Assembly (NCBI GenBank): GCA_033809415.1
Contig: JAPXLT010000028.1
Span: 1 to 25,684, forward strand
Reading direction: 5' to 3'
Length of the DNA: 25,684 nucleotides
From: JAQVUB01 sp033809415
GTDB lineage: Bacteria; Verrucomicrobiota; Lentisphaeria; Oligosphaerales; Oligosphaeraceae
The position numbers and the translations under genes were made by a program. How positions within the stretch are numbered: position 1 is the first letter of the stretch; every line of letters starts with the position of its first letter. Below the pieces are notes generated by a model. It was not told the DNA's origin, ran no database searches, and was given only the letters and a program-made list of their open reading frames with translations. Of this stretch, positions 14,823 through 22,036 are shown in pieces.

Positions 14823-14956
14823 TTAGACCCCATCCAAAAAGGATTTTTTAACCACGAACCACACGAACAGACACGAAAATTTTTTATAGGGTTACTGCTT
14901 TGACGTATGGGATGGCATACGGTTTAAAAAGTAGCGCAACCGTCCCGGTTGTGATT
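14823..14956 (+). repeat. Dispersed element copy C (full length)
   Basis: TTAGACCCCATCCAAAAAGG, T6, AACCACGAACCACACGAAC, AGACACGAAAATTTTTTATAGG, TGCTTTGACGTATGGGATGG, then TTTAAAAAGTAGCGCAACCG to GTTGTGATT. It is the most complete copy and defines both ends of the unit (about 134 bp). Confidence 0.88.
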
Positions 14957-15028
14957 GATGTTTGCCCTCCTACGTTGCAAGAGGCAAGATGCGGATCGGT
15001 CGGAGAAACCAATAGGTCAGATCAAAGA

Positions 15029-15107
15029 TTCGCGTGCAATCTCATCCGTCGAAGCAGCAATCCTACAAATTTTCCGAGTTTTCCGTGCTTTCCGTGGTTA
15101 AAAAATG
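15029..15107 (-). repeat. Dispersed element copy D, inverted to copy C
   Basis: On the minus strand CCATTTTTTAACCACGGAAA, GCACGGAAAACTCGG, AAAATTTGTAGGATTGCTGC, TTCGACGGATGAGATTGCAC. It lacks the GTAGCGCAACCG end. It faces copy C across about 70 bp. Confidence 0.82.
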
Positions 15108-15226
15108 GGTTGTGGGGGCATCCCACGTTCGGACGAAAAACGCCATCCCAGACTGGCACTAGCCTGCCGTGAGAACAGCGTCTTAGGCCACGGACGGGTT
15201 TTTGCACCAGACGAGCAGGCCTCGAA

Positions 15227-15802
15227 TCAGCCGATGGTCATTTCAAAGTCATCGTCAGCGTCATAATTCTCAAGTTTCTGAAGGAGTGCTTTCAAGGTCG
15301 GCAACTCAAGCAGGTTCTTTGCTTCTTTCTTCAAAATTTCAATCACACCTAACTTATCCAACAGAATTTCCGTTCTATCGGATATGTCTTCCTTCCTGTA
15401 ACAGTAATATTCATAAGTGTTATCGTCTTTTTGCGCCATCCATTTCAGCCAACACTGTCCAATTCCTCCAATTAGACTTACAGCCTGCCCATTGATTGTT
15501 CCAGACAAGCCTCGTGCCCCTCCTCCTGAATGTATATCATTTTTTATATCAAGAGAATAGATAAAAAGTTTATTATCTGTTTCCGCGATTTCAATCAATT
15601 TCCTCAATGCATCGCGAAGCAAACAGCACTTTACAATGCTTTTCTCCCCGAACTCCTCGATATGGAACCCTTTTTCCAAAATTTCCCTGTCGGAATCGTT
15701 TTGGTTGCAGAGAAACTCTAGGAATTGTGTCGAGAATCTTAGTTCGGCTGGGAAGCCCGCTGACGCTCCTTGTAACGGCTGCACTGTCATTGTTAATGCC
15801 AT
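15227..15802 (-). CDS. Hypothetical protein (191 aa)
   Basis: I do not recognise this protein. It begins MALTMTVQPLQGASAGFPAE, contains a Gly-rich segment (HSGGGARGLSGTINGQAVSL) and a charged helical C-terminus with Leu-rich repeats of the type LLELPTLKALLQKLENYDAD, and ends in an acidic tail. There is no signal peptide or transmembrane helix. I choose ATG 15802 because AAGGA lies 10 bases upstream on the minus strand; the first possible start, 13 codons earlier, has none. Lower GC than the core genes and position in a repeat-rich accessory zone suggest acquired DNA. It is a lone gene with no operon partner. Confidence 0.65.
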   Translation of the reverse strand: MALTMTVQPLQGASAGFPAELRFSTQFLEFLCNQNDSDREILEKGFHIEEFGEKSIVKCCLLRDALRKLIEIAETDNKLFIYSLDIKNDIHSGGGARGLSGTINGQAVSLIGGIGQCWLKWMAQKDDNTYEYYCYRKEDISDRTEILLDKLGVIEILKKEAKNLLELPTLKALLQKLENYDADDDFEMTIG

Positions 15803-15932
15803 TTTCTGTTTCCTTGATGAAAATTGGTCAATTATAACCAATGCTTTTTTCGCATATTATTTGATTAAAAAACAAGCAACATCCGTTCCGATAGACGAAT
15901 GGACAGGTTCAAGAACGTCACCTGCTGCACGT

Positions 15933-16004
15933 GTCCATTCTGTCCATAAAAACGTGTCCATTTGTGTCCATGACGTCCATCGAGTCCATCGTGTCCCTGT
16001 CCAT
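15933..16004. repeat. Degenerate 9-bp array with GTCCAT core
   Basis: Seven GTCCAT hexamers and one GTCCCT in 72 bases, with spacings 9, 14, 10, 9, 9, 9 and 6. It is related in core and period to the arrays at 4-90 and 7508-7576. Confidence 0.8.
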
Positions 16005-16059
16005 TAAAAAAACGAGACATTTCCCGACGTGGTTAAGAGAATGAAAACGCCCTGGTATT

Positions 16060-16176
16060 ATATACACTACATTTACGATGTTCTTAATCTAATGTTTCCA
16101 ACAACTTATGCAACTTGGCCTGGCGAAAAAAAGCTGATTTCCAGATAAACTCAAGAAATCAGCTTGTAGTGTATAT
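16060..16176. repeat. 117-bp MITE-like element with 12-bp perfect terminal inverted repeats
   Basis: ATATACACTACA (16060-16071) and TGTAGTGTATAT (16165-16176) are perfect inverted copies. Inside, AGCTGATTTC/GAAATCAGCT (16132-16141 and 16155-16164) forms a second hairpin that abuts the right terminal repeat, and a T-run follows. It could be a non-autonomous mobile element or a structured RNA with its own terminator. Confidence 0.6.
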
Positions 16177-16353
16177 TTTTTATTGGGAAACTACAAGATA
16201 AAAAGGTCAGACAACTGAACCTCGGGTTCAAGAAAGCGAACGTTATTTTTTCTTAATCTGATTACTGAGCAAGAATTTAAGTGTGGCGAAAAATTATATT
16301 GTTGAAATTCGACTTGTGAAAATACAATGGTACCCTCTAGCCCGAAGGTGCAC

Positions 16354-16580
16354 AATAATAACCCCTGGTGACCGAACCCGGAGGGCGAGGGAACCGGGGG
16401 TGGACGGCGCCCAAGAATCAGCGCCCGGAGGGCGACACAAACGCAGTCTTGTCGAGAAGCCTTGAGCAACCGGATGAGTCCATTTCCACTTGTTGTTGCG
16501 CCCTCCGGGCGCGGTTTTTGGGGGGAGTCCCCACCCCGGGTTGCGTCGCGCTCCGCGCTTCCTCACCCAGGGTTATTTTT
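16354..16580. repeat. GC-rich dispersed repeats as a head-to-head inverted pair
   Basis: The left arm (about 16354-16441) carries AATAACCCCTGGTGA, CCCGGAGGGCG, CCGGGGGTGG and GCGCCCGGAGGGCG. The right arm (about 16491-16580) carries the inverse of the same series in the same order. The 14-mer GCGCCCGGAGGGCG at 16421-16434 is perfectly inverted at 16499-16512. Sequences of this style are recurrent in PVC and planctomycete genomes (general knowledge, not searched). Confidence 0.75.
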
Positions 16581-16628
16581 TTGTGGCGCTTCGCGCCGAA
16601 AAACCGCCTGGATAAATATCAGCAGGGC

Positions 16629-17180
16629 TTGAATGAATCATCGCAAAAAGCGAAACAGTGCCAGTGCAACTTCACAGAGGTTCAGTCATCTGACCTTCTC
16701 GATGCCAATGTATTTATCCAGGCAAAGAATCTCCATTATGGTCTGGACTTTTGCCCGGCATTCTGGGATTGGATTCTTGCAAATAATCGTACAGGGCGAG
16801 TTTTCAGCATCGACAAGGTGGCTGATGAAATCAACGTAGGCGAAGACGAGCTTACCGAGTGGATGCAGAATAATGCCAATGGTCTTTTTCTGAAAACTGA
16901 TAGGACAACTGCTGACCAATTCGGCAGGGTGAGTAGTTGGGTTATGAACCAGGATTATGAACCGGCGGCAATCAGCACCTTTTTGCAGATAGCAGATTAT
17001 TACCTTATTGCTCATGCCTTAGCGGGCAATCATGTGGTAGTGACCCATGAGGTGCCCGCTAATTCCGTCAAACGAATCAAAATCCCCAATGTCTGTATCG
17101 GCCTTGAGCTGCGTTTCATGACGCCGTACGAGATGTTACGACGGGAAAAGGCCAAGTTTATTCTGGAGACGAAATCATGA
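16629..17180 (+). CDS. DUF4411 PIN-domain protein (putative toxin ribonuclease)
   Basis: The last 161 residues match the DUF4411 PIN-like family well: LLDANVFIQAKNLHYGLDFC (first acidic residue of the active site), FWDWILAN, VFSIDKVADEI, DELTEWMQ, the late YYLIAHALAGNHVVVTHE (PIN acidic/VTHE motif), IKIPNVC and the C-terminal PYEMLRREKAKFIL. These are thought to be metal-dependent RNases of toxin-antitoxin type. Family proteins normally start just before YLLDAN, but here no ATG, GTG or TTG exists at that place. The nearest in-frame start is TTG 16629, and the frame stays open to ATG 16368 through a GC-rich repeat. The usual upstream antitoxin or ImmA/IrrE-type partner is absent. Either the 5' end was replaced or it is a pseudogene. 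Confidence 0.7.
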   Translation: MNESSQKAKQCQCNFTEVQSSDLLDANVFIQAKNLHYGLDFCPAFWDWILANNRTGRVFSIDKVADEINVGEDELTEWMQNNANGLFLKTDRTTADQFGRVSSWVMNQDYEPAAISTFLQIADYYLIAHALAGNHVVVTHEVPANSVKRIKIPNVCIGLELRFMTPYEMLRREKAKFILETKS

Positions 17181-17200
17181 ACCCCGCCTCTGAAGCTGCC

Positions 17201-17226
17201 ATTTTTTACCACGAACCACACGAATA
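17201..17226 (+). repeat. Dispersed element fragment L
   Basis: ATTTTTTACCACGAACCACACGAAT, the 5' module only, 20 bases after the DUF4411 stop codon and 40 bases from the end of SDR1 on the other strand. Confidence 0.75.
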
Positions 17227-17268
17227 GTTTTTGCACTACGAGAGGTTTGCGATGTTTTTCTTCATGGG

Positions 17269-18030
17269 TTAGATAAGGGTATATCCGCCATCAATGATGA
17301 GTTCCTGACCAACCATGAAGTCAGAGACTTCAGAGGCCAGAAACAGCACTGCCCCCTGATGATCGGCAGGTCTGCCAATCCGGCCAAGCGGAGCTTTTTT
17401 GAGAAAAACATCAATGACTTCGCCGAATAATCCCTCCACCTGAGTGACCCCCGGACTGATGCAATTGATCCTGATGCCGAATTTGATGTATTCGGCAGCA
17501 AGACATTTCGTCAAATGGATAACGCCGGCTTTCGAAACGCTGTAGGCCGCCTGGGGGTCCGGCCAGACAATATGCCCGCACATCGAAGCAATGTTGATGA
17601 TCTTCCCGTATCCATGCGGTTTCATGCTTTCCGCCGCATATTTCGCGCATAAAAAGGTACCGTTCAGATTAACCGCCATTTGCTGTTGCCAGTCTGCAAA
17701 AGACACTTCGCTGACAGGCGCAATCGGTATCGCGAAACCCGCATTGTTGACTGCGATATCCAATTTGCCAAAATGCTCGAGACACTGGCGGATCATCCTT
17801 AGGACATCTTCCTCCAAGGATATATCCGCGGTAATCGCCAAGGATTGGCAGCCCAAGGCCTTGATCTCTTCTGCTGTCCTTGCCGCGCTATCTGCGCGAA
17901 TATCAGCCACGGCAACGTTGGCGCCAGCTTCAGCCAAACCCATGGCAAAGGCTTTACCAAGTCCCTGACCAGCCCCGGTGACCAAAGCATTCTTCCCGGC
18001 AAGACTGAAACGCTCAAGAATCTTTTTCAT
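17269..18030 (-). CDS. Short-chain dehydrogenase/reductase (SDR1)
   Basis: A 253-aa classical SDR with a Rossmann fold. The glycine motif TGAGQGLG (18-25) is followed by VADIR, where Asp43 favours NAD(H) over NADP(H). Other motifs are NNAG (95-98), Asn121, Ser149, Tyr163 and Lys167 of the active-site tetrad, and SPGVTQVEG after it. It oxidises or reduces a sugar, polyol or keto compound; the substrate is not evident. AGGAGA lies 9 bases before the ATG. It is the last gene of the ROK-transketolase cluster, separated from SDR2 by about 200 bp that contain dispersed element copy E, so it may be transcribed less strongly or separately. Confidence 0.9.
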   Translation of the reverse strand: MKKILERFSLAGKNALVTGAGQGLGKAFAMGLAEAGANVAVADIRADSAARTAEEIKALGCQSLAITADISLEEDVLRMIRQCLEHFGKLDIAVNNAGFAIPIAPVSEVSFADWQQQMAVNLNGTFLCAKYAAESMKPHGYGKIINIASMCGHIVWPDPQAAYSVSKAGVIHLTKCLAAEYIKFGIRINCISPGVTQVEGLFGEVIDVFLKKAPLGRIGRPADHQGAVLFLASEVSDFMVGQELIIDGGYTLI

Positions 18031-18107
18031 TCGTACTATCTCCTATTTTTTATGAAAGATTTTCCTTCAAATCGATTGATTGTAATGCTTTTGGATGGGC
18101 AAACATC

Positions 18108-18226
18108 AATCACAACCGGGACGGTTGCGCTACTTTTTAAACCGCACGCAATCCTATCCGTCGGAATAACAACCCTATAAAAATTTTCGTGCCTTTTCGT
18201 GTGGTTCGTGGTTAAAAAAATGGATT
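18108..18226 (-). repeat. Dispersed element copy E (full length), between SDR2 and SDR1
   Basis: On the minus strand it begins TTTTTTTAACCACGAACC close after the SDR2 stop and runs through CACGAAAAGGCACGAAAATT, TTATAGGGTTG, CCGACGGATAGG, GCGTGCGG and TTTAAAAAGTAGCGCAACCG to GGTTGTGATT. It has inserted into, or formed, the intergenic space of a likely operon. Confidence 0.88.
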
Positions 18227-18227
18227 T

Positions 18228-19001
18228 TTAACTTTCGATCTTCGAGAGGTCGCCATTGATGGTGGTGCCGCCGTCCGCCACGAGGATTGCGCCATTCAGG
18301 TAGCTGGATTCGCTGGATGCCAGGAACAGGGCGACGTTGGCTATTTCTTCGGGGGTTCCATAGCGGCGCAATGGGCTGCGGAGCTTCAGGAAACGCTCTT
18401 CGTCAAACGTCGAGTTTTCCGGATTGCTCTGGCGCATCATCGGTGTCATGATGCCGGCTGGTGCGATGCAGTTTACGCGTATGTTGTAGCGTCCATATTC
18501 AGCGGCCATGGACTTGGTCAGCTGCACGATGGCGCCCTTTGTGGCCGTGTAGGCGTCGCAGTCAGGTATGCCGATAATGCCTGCGCTCGAGGCGGTATTG
18601 ATGATCGAGCCGCCTTCTCCTTGTTCCAGCATTTTGCGAATGCCATATTTGCAGACGAGATAGACGCTGCGCAGATTGACGGCAATGATCCTGTCCCAGT
18701 CATCTTCATCGATGTCTGTCAGCCTGCCATCATGACCCACCCAGTAGATGCCCGCGTTGTTGTAAATGACATCCAACCTGGGCATGGCATTAATGACTGC
18801 TTGCACGTCTTTCGAGCTGGACACATCGCATTTTATAAAATGACAGCCCAGCTCTTCAGCCGTGGCTATTCCGCTCTTTTCATTGATGTCCGCAATCCAG
18901 ACGTTGGCGCCTTCTGCGATGCAACGGGCTGCGCCGGCTTTGCCGATTCCTTGCGCACCACCTGTAATCAAGACATATTTTCCCTGAAGACGTCCACTCA
19001 T
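18228..19001 (-). CDS. Short-chain dehydrogenase/reductase (SDR2)
   Basis: A 257-aa classical SDR. Its motifs are TGGAQGIG (13-20), WIADIN with Asp38 for NAD(H), CDVSS at the end of strand 3, NNAG (81-84), Asn109, Ser138, Tyr151 and Lys155. Its ATG overlaps the transketolase C-subunit stop (ATGA), with AAGGAG 8 bases upstream inside that gene, so the two are translationally coupled. In this operon it probably prepares or consumes the ketose or aldose used by the transketolase, a role inferred from context only. Confidence 0.9.
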   Translation of the reverse strand: MSGRLQGKYVLITGGAQGIGKAGAARCIAEGANVWIADINEKSGIATAEELGCHFIKCDVSSSKDVQAVINAMPRLDVIYNNAGIYWVGHDGRLTDIDEDDWDRIIAVNLRSVYLVCKYGIRKMLEQGEGGSIINTASSAGIIGIPDCDAYTATKGAIVQLTKSMAAEYGRYNIRVNCIAPAGIMTPMMRQSNPENSTFDEERFLKLRSPLRRYGTPEEIANVALFLASSESSYLNGAILVADGGTTINGDLSKIES

Positions 19002-19924
19002 TTGACCATCTCCTTTACTGCTTTGATGATATCTGCAGTACCGAGGCCATATTGTTCACGGAGCCATGCCTGGGAACCTACGAGTGAAACATTCACATCG
19101 GGGAATGCCATGCGTTTGAAAGGCACATTGCCGCAGCCTTCGTCCATGAGAACTTCTGCAACTGCGCTGCCGACTCCGCCATGGATGTTATGTTCTTCCA
19201 GAACGATGATTCCGCCCGTTTCTTTTGCGGCGCTCAAGATGGCTTCCTTATCAATCGGTTTGATCGAGTAGAGGCTGACCAGGCGGCAGTCTATTCCCTG
19301 TCCAGCCAATTCCTCGATAGCTGCTTTGGCATTCACTCCGATGGGACCGGCAAAAAAGATAGTGGCGGCTTTTCCTTCCTTGAGTTTTGAAGACCCACCA
19401 ATGCGGAAATCGGGGACGCTTCTGCCGTCGTGGAGGTCCGGTTCACCTTTGTAGCCGCAGCGGTAGTAAACCGGCCCGTCGTATGCCAGCATGGCATGGG
19501 TAGCCGCCCTGGCTTCCACAATGTCTGAAGGCACCAGCACGACCATGTTAGGCAGGGCGCGCATGATGGCGATGTCCTCAGTCGAGTGATGGGAGATGCC
19601 AAGTTCGCCGTATGATACACCGCCGCCGATAATGACAATTTTCACATTTGCATTGTGGTAGCAGACGTCATTGCGAATCTGCTCGAGGCAGCGCAGGGTG
19701 GGGAAATTTGCAATCGAGTATGTGATGGCAATGTTCCCCTCCATGGCAACACCGCAGGCAACGCCGGTCATATTCTGTTCTGCAACGCCGCAGTTGATGA
19801 AGCGCTTGGGGAAGGTGTTTGCAAAGGGTTCGATTTCGCCATAGCCGATATCCGCGAGGATCATGTGTATCCTTGCATCTTTCTCAGCGGCCTTGAGTAA
19901 TTCCTGATTGAATGCTTTTCTCAT
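18998..19924 (-). CDS. Transketolase, C-terminal (PYR plus C-domain) subunit
   Basis: A 308-aa half-transketolase. The pyrimidine-binding domain has FINCGVAEQNMTGVACG with catalytic Glu49, TYSIANFPTLRCLEQIRND and GISHHSTEDIAIMRALPNM. The C-terminal domain begins about residue 185 (SVPDFRIGGSSKL ...). It works only with the N-terminal subunit encoded just upstream; the two genes overlap by 4 bases (ATGA), with GGAGG 7 bases before this ATG. Split transketolases are common in dedicated carbohydrate pathways alongside a full-length housekeeping enzyme, so a special ketose or ketose-phosphate substrate is likely. I cannot name it. Confidence 0.93.
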   Translation of the reverse strand: MRKAFNQELLKAAEKDARIHMILADIGYGEIEPFANTFPKRFINCGVAEQNMTGVACGVAMEGNIAITYSIANFPTLRCLEQIRNDVCYHNANVKIVIIGGGVSYGELGISHHSTEDIAIMRALPNMVVLVPSDIVEARAATHAMLAYDGPVYYRCGYKGEPDLHDGRSVPDFRIGGSSKLKEGKAATIFFAGPIGVNAKAAIEELAGQGIDCRLVSLYSIKPIDKEAILSAAKETGGIIVLEEHNIHGGVGSAVAEVLMDEGCGNVPFKRMAFPDVNVSLVGSQAWLREQYGLGTADIIKAVKEMVK

Positions 19925-20736
19925 TTGCCTGCCTCCACTTCTGCTACCGCCTTCTTGTAAAGTTCCTCGGTAATTGGTCCATAATGCCAGCGGTAATCAT
20001 TCTCCATAAATGAGACGTTCTTCCCTTTTATCGTGTGGCAAATGACGGCCTGCGGCTTGTCAGAATGCGGGAAATCCTTGAGTGCGTCATAAATCTGGGC
20101 ATAATCATGGCCATCCTGCACTACCGTTGTATTCCAGCGGAACAGATTCAATTTTTCATCGAGTTCCTCGAGATCAATAATGTCCTCCGAACGGCCAAGC
20201 GCCTGCAAGCGATTGTAATCAACGATCATGCACAGATTGTTGAACTTATGCTGAGCAGCCAGCATAATCGCCTCCCAGGTCGAGCCTTCGTCAAGGTCGC
20301 CATCGCTTACCACGCAGAAAATGCGGTGGTTCTTTCCGCTGTTCTTGGCATAGAGCGCCATGCCGCATGCTACGGGGAGGCCATGCCCCAGCGAACCTGT
20401 CGAGAATTCCACGCCGGGGACATGATGTGAAATATGCCCGGAAAGCTTTCCGCCGTCCTTGTAATATGTCCACAACCAGTCTTTTGGGAAGAATCCCAGT
20501 TCCGCCAATGTTGCAAATAGCGCTGCGCCGCCGTGGCCTTTGCTGAAAATCAGACGGTCGCGTTCCTCAGCCTTCGGGGATGCGGGATCGACCTTCAATA
20601 TCTTCTTGTAGAGGACTGCAAGAAGATCCGCGCAGGACAGCATGCTGCCAATGTGACCGCTCCGGCCTTCAAAGACCATCCGCAGGCAATCCAGCCGCAC
20701 GCTTTTTGCCAGCGATGCACAATCTGTAAATTCCAT
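19921..20736 (-). CDS. Transketolase, N-terminal (thiamine diphosphate-binding) subunit
   Basis: A 271-aa protein. It has SGHIGSMLSCADLLAVLY (27-43), SKGHGGAALFATLAELG and STGSLGHGLPVACGMALYAK. The Mg-ThDP motif is SDGDLDEGSTWEA (144-156) with NN at 166-167. I use ATG 20736, preceded by AAGGAAAC, instead of the first possible start 23 codons earlier, which lies in the end of the ROK gene region. It is the first enzyme gene of the cluster, 43 bases after the ROK regulator gene on the same strand, so the regulator and the enzymes probably share one transcript. Confidence 0.93.
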   Translation of the reverse strand: MEFTDCASLAKSVRLDCLRMVFEGRSGHIGSMLSCADLLAVLYKKILKVDPASPKAEERDRLIFSKGHGGAALFATLAELGFFPKDWLWTYYKDGGKLSGHISHHVPGVEFSTGSLGHGLPVACGMALYAKNSGKNHRIFCVVSDGDLDEGSTWEAIMLAAQHKFNNLCMIVDYNRLQALGRSEDIIDLEELDEKLNLFRWNTTVVQDGHDYAQIYDALKDFPHSDKPQAVICHTIKGKNVSFMENDYRWHYGPITEELYKKAVAEVEAGK

Positions 20737-20779
20737 GTTTTTGTTTCCTTGTATGTTCGTTGCTACCTTCCGAAAAAGT

Positions 20780-21913
20780 TTATTTTTCCACTGCAAAAAA
20801 TTCACGCTGTGTATAGAATGCGGCGCCGACAGCGGCAGAATCCTCTTCCTGATTGCTCGCTGCCAAACGGACTTTTTGGCGGAATGGACGTATCACATTC
20901 TCGAGCAAGGTTTCTCTCACTGATTCAAGAAAATTCTGGCTTGCCTGGCATAATTCGCATCGCAGATAAACATTTGTAATGCCGGTAAATGTCACTGTAT
21001 TAGCGATGGCTATTCCCAATACCCGGGCCGCTTCACAGACTGTGTCTTCGCAGATTTTATTCCCGTCGGCAAGAGCTGCCATAAGTTCTGTCTTTGTCGA
21101 AATTTCCCCATTGCTCAACTGTGAAACACGGCTTACAATCGCAAGAATTGAAGACATTGTCTCGAGGCAGCCGCGATTGCCGCAATGGCACAACTCCCCG
21201 CCAGGATTCACTATGATGTGCCCCAACTGACAACTTGATGGAGTATCTTCCCCAAAATATCTGCCATTCTGCAATATGGTGGCACCTATGCCGTTGCCGA
21301 CGAATACCTGAAGTGAATTCCGCACATTCTCGTCATTTTGGTGGAGGCGAAGGAGATCAAGTGCACTTGCTCCGGAGCGGTCCACCACCCGGCAGAAGCA
21401 CCCGAAACGGCTCTCCAACTCAGACTGCAATGGAACATTTTCCCAATCAGGTATATGCGCAGAATAAACGCCAGTTCCGCTTTCTGTGTTGACAATGCCA
21501 ATGTCGGCAAAGCCAAGCATGAAAACTTCATATTCGGAATTGCGTCGAATAAAATCATCTATGAGACTTATAATGCGGCGAAGACGCTTAGTGCCGCCAA
21601 CTTCCTGTGGTAAATCAACTCGCTCCGTCACAATATGCTCCGCAGTTGAATTCAGTAGAGTGAATACTGCAAAACTCTCCCCGTGCTCGATACCGACAGA
21701 CGCAAATCGCTTGGGATTCAATTCCAGCGGCACATTGCGTTGACGATCAGCTTCCTCGCGGAAAATAAAGCCTTCCTCCTCGAGGCGATTACTCGTCGCC
21801 ACCAGGGAATTCAGGCGCATCGGCAGATTAGCCATAATCTGCTTCCGCGTCAGAGCGCCTCGCAAATAAAGTTCGCGAAGAATGCCACGTGCATATTTGT
21901 CTTGAGTCAACAT
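20780..21913 (-). CDS. ROK-family transcriptional regulator
   Basis: 377 aa. Residues 1-60 are a winged-helix DNA-binding domain (ARGILRELYLRGALTRKQIM). The remainder is a ROK domain with the zinc motif GHIIVNPGGELCHCGNRGCLE (His232, Cys242, Cys244, Cys249). The ATP-binding DxGxT is degenerate (GIEHGES), and the catalytic Asp of the usual NDANA motif is missing (DRSGASA), so this is a sugar-sensing repressor and not a kinase. I start at ATG 21913: the longer reading would start with a TTG (21964) lying at the predicted transcription start and inside a palindrome. It probably controls itself and the downstream transketolase/SDR genes. Confidence 0.88.
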   Translation of the reverse strand: MLTQDKYARGILRELYLRGALTRKQIMANLPMRLNSLVATSNRLEEEGFIFREEADRQRNVPLELNPKRFASVGIEHGESFAVFTLLNSTAEHIVTERVDLPQEVGGTKRLRRIISLIDDFIRRNSEYEVFMLGFADIGIVNTESGTGVYSAHIPDWENVPLQSELESRFGCFCRVVDRSGASALDLLRLHQNDENVRNSLQVFVGNGIGATILQNGRYFGEDTPSSCQLGHIIVNPGGELCHCGNRGCLETMSSILAIVSRVSQLSNGEISTKTELMAALADGNKICEDTVCEAARVLGIAIANTVTFTGITNVYLRCELCQASQNFLESVRETLLENVIRPFRQKVRLAASNQEEDSAAVGAAFYTQREFFAVEK

Positions 21914-21955
21914 TAGTCGTTCAATCGGCTGCTGGGATGATTGAATGCGCCAGTT

Positions 21956-21972
21956 AATTATCAATGATAATT
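21956..21972. promoter_or_regulatory. Perfect palindromic operator candidate
   Basis: AATTATCA-A-TGATAATT, 8-bp arms around a single centre base. It starts two bases after the predicted -10 box and so spans the expected transcription start of the ROK gene. Probably an autoregulatory site for the ROK repressor. Confidence 0.7.
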
Positions 21973-21973
21973 T

Positions 21974-22001
21974 AATATACGCAAGATAACTGCTTTGTCA
22001 A
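21974..22001 (-). promoter_or_regulatory. Sigma-70 promoter for the ROK-transketolase operon
   Basis: On the minus strand: consensus TTGACA (22001-21996), 16-base spacer, TATATT (21979-21974). It is the best promoter match in the window. Confidence 0.75.
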
Positions 22002-22036
22002 ATGGGAAAATGAAAAAATGAGGGAGACGGTGTAAT

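Larger units (their letters stand above)
14228..15226. other. About 1 kb downstream of tRNA-Ala without an intact gene
   Basis: Contains a REP-like double palindrome (14232-14280), a second GCTCCACCA followed by TTTTAAC (14362-14376), a terminator-like hairpin (14377-14409), a possible C-terminal gene remnant (to 14527), and a pair of direct repeats (14553-14584 and 14791-14822). Facing element copies C and D (14823-14956 and 15029-15107) lie beyond these. Frames up to 90 codons exist but have no ribosome-binding sites and cross repeats. It reads as a decayed accessory region beside a tRNA. Confidence 0.7.
15803..16628. other. Gene-free accessory spacer (about 825 bp)
   Basis: Contains the irregular GTCCAT array (15933-16004), a 117-bp MITE-like inverted structure (16060-16176), a short hairpin TGAACC-tcg-GGTTCA (16216-16230) and a 90-bp-arm GC-rich inverted repeat (16354-16580). 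No supported coding sequence. Confidence 0.75.

Noticed and set aside
14579..14851. 90-codon open frame in the tRNA-Ala downstream region
   Set aside because: No ribosome-binding site, runs into dispersed element copy C, and shows no recognisable protein pattern.
21914..21964. TTG start at 21964 for the ROK gene
   Set aside because: It falls on the predicted transcription start and inside the operator palindrome; ATG 21913 begins just before the winged-helix domain.
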